Below are positions 52,048 to 59,939 of a DNA stretch of 64,000 bases, piece after piece. The DNA lies in contig CP111109.1 of the NCBI GenBank assembly GCA_026314275.1, positions 3,968,001 to 4,032,000 on the forward strand. The letters are read 5' to 3'. Origin of the DNA: JAGOEY01 sp017997515 (lineage in GTDB: Bacteria; Pseudomonadota; Gammaproteobacteria; Burkholderiales; Burkholderiaceae_C). The translations under genes were made by a program, and so were the position numbers. How positions within the stretch are numbered: the first letter of the stretch is position 1; each line of letters begins with the position of its first letter. Under the pieces are notes generated by a model. It did no database searches. It was given only the letters and a program-made list of their open reading frames with translations, and was not told the DNA's origin.

Positions 52048-54253
52048 ATTCGCGCCCCTGTACGTCCCGGCGCAGCAGCGCAAACGCGGGCAGTCCCTGC
52101 AGCAGGCGCTGGCCATACGACGTGCCCACCAGGCGGCGGTCGTAGCAGTACACAAATGATTTGTCCGTCTCTGTACGGATCGCACGGCCTGTCCACTGCG
52201 CCAGGCGGATGGCGGTGGCGGGCACCACCAGTTCGCTGAACGGGTCGCGCCCGCTGGTGCGCAGCCATTCGGCGCGGGACTCCCCCACCGGGTCATCGGG
52301 GGACGCAAACGGCAACTTGGCGATAAACACGCTTTCACACAGCTGGCCGGGCAAGTCCAGCCCTTCACCAAACGACTGCATGCCGAAGATGACCGATGGC
52401 CCACCCGCCTCGACGCGCTCGCGGTGCTGGCGGATGAGTGTGGTGCGGGGCAACTCCCCCTGCACCAGCACCACCGGGCGCAGCTTTGCCGGCAGGGCTT
52501 CCACGGCCTGCCGCATCTGGTCGCGCGAGGTGAACAACACCAGCGCGCCGTGGGCCACATTCGCGATGTCGCGCAGCAGCGCCTGCACCATCTCGGTGGT
52601 GAACGACGCAGCGTGTTTCGGGTCGGCCGCCGTTTCCACGGTCACAAACTGGCCCTGGCTTGCGTAGTCGAACGGGCTGGCCACTTCAAGCGTGGTGGCT
52701 GCGCTGTCGGCATGGAGGCCAGACTCGCGCAGGAAGAAATCAAACCGCCCGCAGCTGGTGAGTGTGGCCGACGTAACCACCGCCGAGCGGACTGACGACC
52801 ACAGCCGCGAGCGCAGCGTGGAGTCCGGCAGGATGGGGCTGGCGTGCGCCTTGATGACCACCAGCCCATCGTCCATGCCGCTGCCCACTTCAAACGTGAA
52901 CCACTTGGCAACCGGCACCGTGGGCACACGGGCCACACCACCGGTGCTGGCGTCCGAATCGGCCTCGGCTTCACGCAACAGCAGTTGCACACAGGCGTGC
53001 ACTTCCTCCAGGCGCGGCGTCAGCACGCCGATTTGTGCGTACAGCGTGGACAGGCGGCGCGCTTCGTCGGGGTTGTCGCGCATCTGGGCGCGTAACTCTT
53101 TGGCCACGGCGCGCAGGGCGTCCAGAAACGTCTCGGCCGTCACACTGACTAAGCGCAGCGGCTCGTCCAGCGACTCGGGCAGCTCACCGCGTGGCAAGCG
53201 CACACGGGCCGGCCCGCGGCCTTGGGCTGCACCGGGCTCCTGCATCACCTGGCCGTAGCTGTCCATCACCAGGCGGCTCACGTCCTGCAAAGTCTGCCGA
53301 ATTTGTGCGGCCAGGCGGGGCAGATCATTCGCTTCACTCACCTGCACCAGGCTGCCAATACGCCGCGCGCGGCTGGCCAGCACGTCAACCCAGCCGGTGC
53401 GGCTTAGGTCCATGGAGCAGGCGAAGTGGTTCAGCGCCACGGCGGGCAAATGGTGGGCTTCGTCCAGCACCAGAAGGCAGTTGTCCAGCTCGGGCAACAA
53501 GCGGGTGCCCAGGGACGACAGCAGCAAATCATGGTTGGCCACAATCACCTGCGCGCCCACCAGCTCCTTGCGTTTTTCAAAATAGGTGCAGCTGCTGTAC
53601 ACCGGGCAGTGTTTGCTGGTGCACGAGCTGGACTCGGCCGCCACGGGTATCCAGAAATCTGCGCCGGGCTGGTTGACCAGGCTGTCGCGGTCCCCGTCCC
53701 AGCTGCCGTTGGCCAGGTCACGCGCCATGGCGGTGTAGAAGGCGACACGCGCTTCGTGCATGGGCTGCGCCGCGGCACTGGCGGGGAATTCATCCGCGAA
53801 CAAATCATCTTCGTCCGGCCCGCTGTCGTCACCGGTGAGCCGCGCCAGTTTGAGCTTGCACACATACCGCCCGCGCCCCTTGGCCAGCCCGAAGCGGAAC
53901 GGCTCGGGCAGCAACGCGGCCAGCGCAGGCAGGTCTTTGGTGACGAGCTGTTCCTGCAGCGCCACGGTGGCGGTGGAAATCAACACCCGCGTGTTGCGCG
54001 CCAGCGCCGTGGCAATGGCCGGGGCGCAGTACGCCAGCGACTTGCCCACGCCCGTGCCGGCCTGGATCACCGCAATGGCGCGCACGGGTTCGTCATCGTC
54101 TTCGTCCACCTTACCCAGCGTGGCAGCAGCAAAGGTGTCGGCCACCTTCTGCGCCATCAGCCGCTGGCCGGGCCGGTCGCGGAAGTCCCCTGTGGCTTTG
54201 ACGACATGGTCAAAAGCAGCAAGGGCAGACCGGGAAAATTCGGAGGCGGACAT
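51968..54253 (-). CDS. DinG/XPD-family ATP-dependent DNA helicase
   Basis: A 761-residue superfamily 2 helicase of the iron-sulfur type. Walker A is QAGTGVGKSLAYC (about residue 62), the DEAH box is VLDEAHHLPAV, and four Cys that can hold the 4Fe-4S cluster are in GRYVCKLKL and SSCTSKHCPVYSSCTYF. The C-terminal motor ends with QWTGRAIRTETDKSFVYCYDRR. DinG-type enzymes unwind D-loops, R-loops and G-quadruplexes. The frame opens at 54337; ATG 54253 (MSASEFSRS) is chosen because the extra 28 residues are not helicase-like. Neither start has a clear ribosome-binding site. The 3' end overlaps lysE by 80 bases. Confidence 0.92.
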   Translation of the reverse strand: MSASEFSRSALAAFDHVVKATGDFRDRPGQRLMAQKVADTFAAATLGKVDEDDDEPVRAIAVIQAGTGVGKSLAYCAPAIATALARNTRVLISTATVALQEQLVTKDLPALAALLPEPFRFGLAKGRGRYVCKLKLARLTGDDSGPDEDDLFADEFPASAAAQPMHEARVAFYTAMARDLANGSWDGDRDSLVNQPGADFWIPVAAESSSCTSKHCPVYSSCTYFEKRKELVGAQVIVANHDLLLSSLGTRLLPELDNCLLVLDEAHHLPAVALNHFACSMDLSRTGWVDVLASRARRIGSLVQVSEANDLPRLAAQIRQTLQDVSRLVMDSYGQVMQEPGAAQGRGPARVRLPRGELPESLDEPLRLVSVTAETFLDALRAVAKELRAQMRDNPDEARRLSTLYAQIGVLTPRLEEVHACVQLLLREAEADSDASTGGVARVPTVPVAKWFTFEVGSGMDDGLVVIKAHASPILPDSTLRSRLWSSVRSAVVTSATLTSCGRFDFFLRESGLHADSAATTLEVASPFDYASQGQFVTVETAADPKHAASFTTEMVQALLRDIANVAHGALVLFTSRDQMRQAVEALPAKLRPVVLVQGELPRTTLIRQHRERVEAGGPSVIFGMQSFGEGLDLPGQLCESVFIAKLPFASPDDPVGESRAEWLRTSGRDPFSELVVPATAIRLAQWTGRAIRTETDKSFVYCYDRRLVGTSYGQRLLQGLPAFALLRRDVQGREFTVQRPGDAPAATGHPAAQTGLRRPG

Positions 54254-54351
54254 GGGTGGGGAACGTGGGGTACAAACAGGGGACGCAGAATGCGCGGCTG
54301 CGCAGTGTACCGGGCGCACCTGCAGGCGCAGGGCCATTTTTACAAGACTTT

Positions 54352-54404
54352 TAGGCCTCTAGCGCCCGCTGAACATGCGCAAGTAGCTCTTATTTACATA
54401 GCAA
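54352..54404. repeat. Dispersed repeat, copy B
   Basis: It contains TAGGCCTCTAGCGCCCGC, ACATGCGCAAG and TTATTT, matching copy A at 8973-9023 with few changes. It lies between the divergent helicase and CoA-transferase genes, so here it is in a promoter region rather than a terminator position. Confidence 0.7.
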
Positions 54405-54413
54405 AAACAAACC

Positions 54414-55313
54414 ATGGTTTCCACCGCATCCACCACGTTCCAGGCCCTGCGCGGCGTCCGTGTACTGAGCTTGGCGCTCAACCTGCCCGGCCCGGCCGCA
54501 CTGATGCGCTGCCAACAGATGGGCGCCACCTGCACCAAGCTGGAGCCACCCGCCCCGGCGGGCGCCAATTCCGGCGACCCGATGGCCGCGTACTGCCCCG
54601 CCGCGTACAACGCAATGCACAGCGGCATCCACCACCTGCAGGCAGACCTGAAAACCCCGGCAGGCCAGCAAACCTTACACACTGCGCTGGCGAGCACCGA
54701 CGTATTCATAACCTCGTTCCGCCCGTCCGCCCTGCCCAAACTCGGGCTGGTCTGGGACGAACTGCACACGCGTTACCCGGCGCTGTCGCAAGTAGCCATC
54801 ATCGGCGCGCCCGGCGCACGTGCCGACGAGCCGGGGCACGACCTGACCTACATGGCCGAGAACGACCTCGTCACCGGCCTCACCCTGCCGCCCACGCTGT
54901 ACGCAGACATGGGCGGCTCCCTCGCCGCGAGTGAAGCGGTGCTGCAGTCCGTGTTGCACCAGCGCATGGAAGGCACGGGCATCTACCTCGAAGTGGCCTT
55001 GTCAGACGCCGCGGCCTACCTTGCCCTGCCCCGCACCTGGGGCCTGACGCTGCCCGACGCGCCCGTGGGCGGCGCACACGCAGGCTACCGGGTGTACCCC
55101 TGCGCCGACGGCCGTGTGGCGCTGGCCGCGCTGGAGCCGCACTTTGCTGTGCGGTTGTGCGTCGCCGTGGGTGTGACCTTGCAGAGCCCGCACGACATGC
55201 TGTTGCCCGCCACCCATGCCGCCGTTGCGGCTTTCCTGCAGGAGCAAACTCGCGCCGCACTCGACGCGTTGGCGCGGGACAAGGACATTCCGCTGCACAC
55301 GCTGCCGCTGTGA
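54414..55313 (+). CDS. CaiB/BaiF-family (class III) CoA-transferase
   Basis: A 299-residue protein. Class III enzymes swap CoA between acids, using an active-site Asp. The N-terminal Rossmann part has LRGVRVLSLALNLPGPAALMRCQQMGATCTKLEPP, as in the family, and the catalytic region is near AENDLVTGLTLP. ADMGGSLAASEAVLQSVLHQRMEGTGIYLEVALSDAA is the conserved middle. It is shorter than typical members (about 400 residues): the C-terminal part is reduced. The substrate is unknown. Confidence 0.85.
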   Translation: MVSTASTTFQALRGVRVLSLALNLPGPAALMRCQQMGATCTKLEPPAPAGANSGDPMAAYCPAAYNAMHSGIHHLQADLKTPAGQQTLHTALASTDVFITSFRPSALPKLGLVWDELHTRYPALSQVAIIGAPGARADEPGHDLTYMAENDLVTGLTLPPTLYADMGGSLAASEAVLQSVLHQRMEGTGIYLEVALSDAAAYLALPRTWGLTLPDAPVGGAHAGYRVYPCADGRVALAALEPHFAVRLCVAVGVTLQSPHDMLLPATHAAVAAFLQEQTRAALDALARDKDIPLHTLPL

Positions 55314-55370
55314 ATTACTACTAAAAACATAGCTACTAGCGCCCGCCCCCTGAGTTCCACAGCCTATTTT
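55314..55370. repeat. Dispersed repeat, copy C (second subtype)
   Basis: AATTACTACT, AACATAGCTACTAGCGCCCG and CCACAGCC.ATTTT match copy D at 62756-62811. Copies C and D share the core with A and B but have a different outline. C and D bracket the restriction-modification locus (55476-62741). Confidence 0.65.
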
Positions 55371-55475
55371 CTTCACTATTTAAAAGTACCCGACACCTAC
55401 CGCTGGCCACCCACGCCAGACGGCGCAAAGCATGCGGTAACCTCGGGATACATCAAGCACCATCAGGAAACCTTC

Positions 55476-57101
55476 ATGGCCGAGACACAGCACCAGCTGC
55501 AATCCCTTCTTTTGCAGCTTCTGCCAGCCGACCATTCGGCCGTAGGAAACATCAGCTTGTGGGCGCAACTCCAAGAAGCTGCGCACACAGCAGGCCTCAC
55601 CGCAATTTCAGAAGATGAGTTCAAGACCGCGCGTGAAGCATTGGTTGCCTCCGGCCAAGCCATCAAGGGAAAAGGCCGTGGTGGCTCCACGGCGCGGGCT
55701 TCTGGCGAAGCTCGGCCTGACTTTGCGCTGCAGGCAGAGCCCACCACGCCCGACCTGCTGGCGGCCCCCCAGACAGCAGCCAAACCAGTGAAACGCGGCG
55801 CACCAAAACCGACCGCCCCAACGGCTGGACTCGGTGCCCCACAGGTTTTGAGCTACCGCCATGCAGACCGCCGCAAAAACAACCCTGAAGTCGGCCTGGT
55901 CAATGAGGCCAGCGACCCCGAACAGGCCAAAACCCCGTGGGCTTACGACCCGCACCTGGACCCGGCCCTGCAATTTGACTCCGCCCGCGCCGGTGCCGAA
56001 AAGCTGATTGACGATGCCCTGGCCGGTGACGACCCCGCAGCCATGCGCCACGCCTTGGAAGCGCTGCGCCGCATGAGCGCGCCCTATCTGCAGTGGACGG
56101 GCAAGGCCGAACGCACCAGCTTTGAGGTGGACACCGTGAGCCTGCACGTGCACGAGCGCATCGACGCCATGAGCATCCTCAGCGCTGTCAGCAAACGCCA
56201 AAAATCCGGCAAAACCGCCGCCGCCCCTTTACAGATTGGCCTGTTTGAAGCCCCGTTCGAAAGCATGCCCCTGCGCGCGGCGGTGGACTTCTACAAACAC
56301 GATCGCGGCTGGGCCAACAGATTGGTGGCCGGTGACAGCCTGCTGGTGATGACCAGCCTGCTGCAAAAAGAAGGTATGGCCGGGCAGGTGCAGATGATCT
56401 ATATCGACCCGCCCTATGGCATCAAGTACGGCAGTAATTTTCAGCCGTTTACCAATAAGCGCGACGTGAAAGACCGCTCAGACGCCGACCTGACCCAGGA
56501 GCCCGAGATGATTAAGGCGTTTCGGGATACCTGGGAGCTGGGCATTCACTCTTACCTGACGTATTTGCGCGACCGGCTGCTGCTGGCTAAGGATTTGCTG
56601 AGTGAGACGGGCAGTGTGTTTGTGCAGATTTCGGATGAGAACTTGCACCATGTGCGGGAGTTGATGGACGAGGTATTTGGTGCGACCAACTTTGTATCAA
56701 CGATCGTCTATACGAAAACCTCGTCTGCCACGTCGGAGTTGTTGGCTTCGGTATCCGACTACGTTGTCTGGTATAGCAAAGACAGCACAAGGGTTAAGTT
56801 CCGCCAACTCTATATAGAGAAAGAAGCTGGGAGTGATGGTGCAAGTAAGTACTCAACTCTTCTACTCGCAGACGGCTCAGTACGTCCGATGTTGGCGGAA
56901 GAAAAGCGCGACTCAAACGCCATACCTCCGGGGGCACGGATTTGGACATCAGGAGGATTAACGAGTCAGCGCCCACCCGGTAGTTTCCCTGTTCAGTTTC
57001 GTGGTCATAGTTTCCATCCGACAGGTGGCTACTGGAAAACAGGTGAAGTTGGATTTAAGCGCCTAGTCGCCTCGGGCCGGACTCATTTAAGGCAATGCTG
57101 A
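55476..57101 (+). pseudogene. mod: Type III-like DNA methyltransferase (mod), N-terminal part, cut by an IS element
   Basis: Residues 1-538 are native; the last few before TGA at 57099-57101 come from the inserted element. The N-terminal 150 residues are a linker-rich domain. The catalytic motif IV is IYIDPPYGIKYGSNF near residue 310, as in beta-class N6-adenine or N4-cytosine methyltransferases. Motif I (DPTCGSGTT) lies beyond the insertion, so the fragment cannot bind SAM alone. Removing 57091-58245 (element plus one TTAA) rejoins the frame exactly (R-T-H-L-S-G-S-S). With the C tract corrected as well, the full product would be about 1,098 residues. AGGAAA precedes the ATG. Its restriction partner is at 59940. 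Confidence 0.88.
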
Positions 57102-58241
57102 TCAAGGTCCACCGTTGTCGCTTCTCAAACGTTATCCGCAGATGAAGCAGCAGACCCTGGCAATGGCCGCAGATCAAAACAACGGATTCGAGCAGTCGCG
57201 CAAGCCCACCCGACGTGAAGAGTTCTTGCGGACCATGGAGACAATAGTGCCTTGGGCCGCCCTGTGCCAGGTGATAGAGCCGCACTACCCCAAGGCCGGC
57301 AACGGCCGTCCGCCCATTGGGTTGGAGCGCATGCTGCGCATCCATTTTCTTCAGCACTGGTTCAACCTGGCCGATCTGGCGTGCGAGGAGGCTCTGTATG
57401 ACAGTGCCAGTCTGCGCCGCTTTGTGGGGATTGACCTGGGCCGCGAACGCGTGCCCGACGCCACCACGCTGCTGAAGTTTCGCAAACTGCTCAATGAGCA
57501 AAAACTGGGTGAAGCCCTGTTTGCCAAGGTAGGCCAGCAATTGCAGGAGCGCGGCTTCAAGGTCAACACCGGCACCATCGTGGATGCCACGATCATCGCA
57601 GCGCCCAGCTCCACCAAGAACGCCGACAAGGCGCGCGACCCCGACATGCACCAGACCCGCAAAGGCCAGCAATGGTATTTCGGCATGAAGCTGCACATTG
57701 GCGTGGACAGCCAAAGCGGGCTGGTGCATAGCGCCGTGGTGACGGCGGCCAACGTGCATGACAAACACCCGCTGCCCGATTTACTGCACGGCAGCGAACA
57801 GCGCGTCTATGGCGACTCGGCCTATGCCAGCCAGAAAGCACTGATAGCGAGCAAGGCCCCCAAGGCCAAGGACTTCACCAACCAGCGCACCCGCCGTGCA
57901 GGCGAGGTGGACGAAGTTCAGCGGGCCAAGAACCGCAACAAATCGCGGGTGCGTGCCCGGGTCGAGCATGTCTTTGCGGTGGTCAAGCGCCTGTGGGGAT
58001 TCACCAAGGTGCGCTACCGCGGGCTTCAGAAGAACGCCACGCGTGCGTTCACGGCCTTGGCGCTGGCCAACATTTACCTGTGCCGCAGTCATCTGTTGGG
58101 ACAGGTGCGCCCGTAAGGGCGGAAATCGGGCCTCAGCGCCCCGCGAACTGCCCAAATGGGCCGCGCGAGAGGCATAAAAGTCCAAAAAACTGCGTCATCC
58201 AGGTTTGCGCGGAAATTTTCGACGGCTTGTTCAGCGTAGCC
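57091..58241 (+). mobile_element. IS5-family insertion sequence in mod
   Basis: The element is 1,151 bp. Ends are imperfect inverted repeats: GGCAATGCTGATCAAG on the left and, read inward from the right, GGCTACGCTGAACAAG. Target duplications are TTAA at 57087-57090 and 58242-58245, which fits the YTAR preference of the IS5 subgroup. One transposase gene fills it. It separates catalytic motif IV from motif I of the methyltransferase, in the region that holds the target-recognition domain of beta-class enzymes. Confidence 0.9.
57142..58116 (+). CDS. IS5-family DDE transposase
   Basis: A 324-residue transposase from ATG 57142 (MKQQTLAMAADQ); the frame opens at a TTG at 57115. The N-terminal domain has ETIVPWAALCQVIEPHYPK, and GLERMLRIHFLQHWFNLAD is typical of the IS5 subgroup. 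Catalytic residues appear in order: Asp in TIVDATIIAAPSSTKN, Asp in RVYGDSAYAS, and Glu in RARVEHVFAVVKRLWGF. It looks intact, with no frameshift, so the element may still be mobile. Confidence 0.93.
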   Translation: MKQQTLAMAADQNNGFEQSRKPTRREEFLRTMETIVPWAALCQVIEPHYPKAGNGRPPIGLERMLRIHFLQHWFNLADLACEEALYDSASLRRFVGIDLGRERVPDATTLLKFRKLLNEQKLGEALFAKVGQQLQERGFKVNTGTIVDATIIAAPSSTKNADKARDPDMHQTRKGQQWYFGMKLHIGVDSQSGLVHSAVVTAANVHDKHPLPDLLHGSEQRVYGDSAYASQKALIASKAPKAKDFTNQRTRRAGEVDEVQRAKNRNKSRVRARVEHVFAVVKRLWGFTKVRYRGLQKNATRAFTALALANIYLCRSHLLGQVRP

Positions 58242-58245
58242 TTAA

Positions 58246-59928
58246 GTGGATCAAGTCTTAGGTACATTCGATTTTTCGATGATTTTCCGGTTTTCTCTCA
58301 GACCAATCTTTGGCAAGACATCGGGGGAATTCAAAGTCGCATTGATCCAAAAGTCTATGTAGTTCAGACATCGACCGAAGCTGTTCAACGCTGCATGCTC
58401 ATGACCACCGACCCCGGCGACCTCGTCCTAGACCCAACATGCGGTAGCGGCACCACCGCCTATGTCGCCGAAAAATGGGGCCGCCGCTGGATTACCTGTG
58501 ACACCTCGCGCGTGGCCATCACCCTGGCCAAGCAGCGGCTGATGACAGCCAGCTTTGATTACTTTGCCTTGCGTTACCCGCACGAAGGGCTCAAGGGCGG
58601 CTTCATCTACAAGACCGTGCCCCACGTCACGCTGAAAAGCATCGCCAACAACCCCGAGATTGACGCCATCTACGAGCGGCTGCACCCGGGCATAGAAGCC
58701 GCTTTGGCGGGTTTAAATGCGGCATTGGTAGCCCCCCCCCCCAGACCAACCCTTCACTGTCACTGAGGGCGTTCGCAAGGGCCAGAAACTGGCTTTGGGC
58801 GACAGCGGTGTGGCGCTGTTGGAGTGGGAGGTGCCGTTTGACTTCCCTGCAGATTGGCCCGCTGCCGCACAGGCCTTGTTTGCAGCCTTCCACACCGCCC
58901 GCCAGAAGATGCAGGCCGAGATGGACCGCTCTATCGCAGCGCAGGCCGACAACGAAACGCTGTACGACCAGCCCGAGAAGACCAAGGGCAAGCTGCGTGT
59001 ATCCGGCCCGTTCACCGTAGAGGCGGTGCCCTTCCCCACAGTGCTATCACTAGAGGAGCACTCTGCGAACGATCCACAAGGGCTAGAGGCCAATTTGGCT
59101 GATATGTCAGTAGCCCGCAGCGGCAACACCAGCCGCCAACACGCCTGGCGCGACGAGTTGCTGAAGGCAGGCATTCGTGGCAAAGGCGGCCAGATGCTGC
59201 GGTTTGCCGAGCTGGAGGTGCTGCCCGGCACCACTTGCCTGCATGCCAGCGGCCACCTGGACAGCGGTGAGCGCGTGGTGATCAGCTTTGGCCCCGAGCA
59301 CGGCGCGCTGGAGCAGCGCCAGGTGGAGCATGCGCTGGGTGAAGCCGGTGACCTGTTCCCCCGGCCCAAGATGATTGTGTTTTGCGCCTTTGCGTTTGAC
59401 CCCGAAGCCGCCAAAGACATTGATGCGCTCAAAGGCATCACCGCGCTCAAGGCGCAGATGAACACCGACCTGCTGACCGAAGACCTGAAAAAAGCCAGCT
59501 CCAAATCCACCACCAACCAGAGCTTCTGGCTGATGGGCCAGCCCGATGTGCATGCGGTGCAGCGCCCAGATGGCCTGTGGCAGGTGGAGGTGAATGGCTT
59601 TGACTACTTCGACACCACCAAGGGTGAGCTGGTGTCGGGTGGCAAGGCCAAGATTGCGGCCTGGTCGCTGGACACCGATTACGACGGGCGCAGCCTGTTC
59701 CCGCACCAGTTTTTCTTCCCCATGGCGGGCAAGGACGAAGGCTGGATGAAGCTGAAGAAAGACATCCGCACGGAGCTGGATGAGGATTTGCTGAAACACT
59801 TTGTCGGCACGCTGTCGCTGCCGTTTGAGGCCGGGGCCAACAACACGGTGGCCGTCAAAATTGTGGACGACCGGGGCATTGAGTCGCTCAAGGTGATGAA
59901 GCTGGTGGCTGCCACCGCTGCGGTTTGA
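58246..59928 (+). pseudogene. mod: Type III-like DNA methyltransferase (mod), C-terminal part, frameshifted at a C11 tract
   Basis: Starting after the right target duplication, the frame continues mod with SGSSLRYIRFFDDFPVFSQ and QDIGGIQSRIDPKVYV. Motif I and its neighbours follow: DLVLDPTCGSGTTAYVAEKWGRRWI. At 58732-58742 a run of 11 C shifts the frame, and translation stops at TGA 58764-58766. The remaining coding sequence continues in the next frame (for example ALGDSGVALLEWEVPFDFPADW) to the stop at 59926-59928, about 390 residues. Losing one C (C10) would restore the full frame, reading A-P-P-P-D-Q-P-F-T-V. The C-terminal portion lies just ahead of res. Confidence 0.87.
58732..58742 (+). 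repeat. Poly-C tract (C11) at the mod frameshift
   Basis: Eleven consecutive C between GTAG and AGACC. Frames on either side differ by one base, so C10 would be ON and C11 is OFF. Homopolymer tracts are a standard slipped-strand switch in phase-variable mod genes of other bacteria. Confidence 0.8.
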
Positions 59929-59939
59929 GGGGGCACGCA

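Noticed and set aside
57115..57141. TTG start for the transposase
   Set aside because: The ATG at 57142 begins the MKQQT-type N-terminus usual in the IS5 subgroup.
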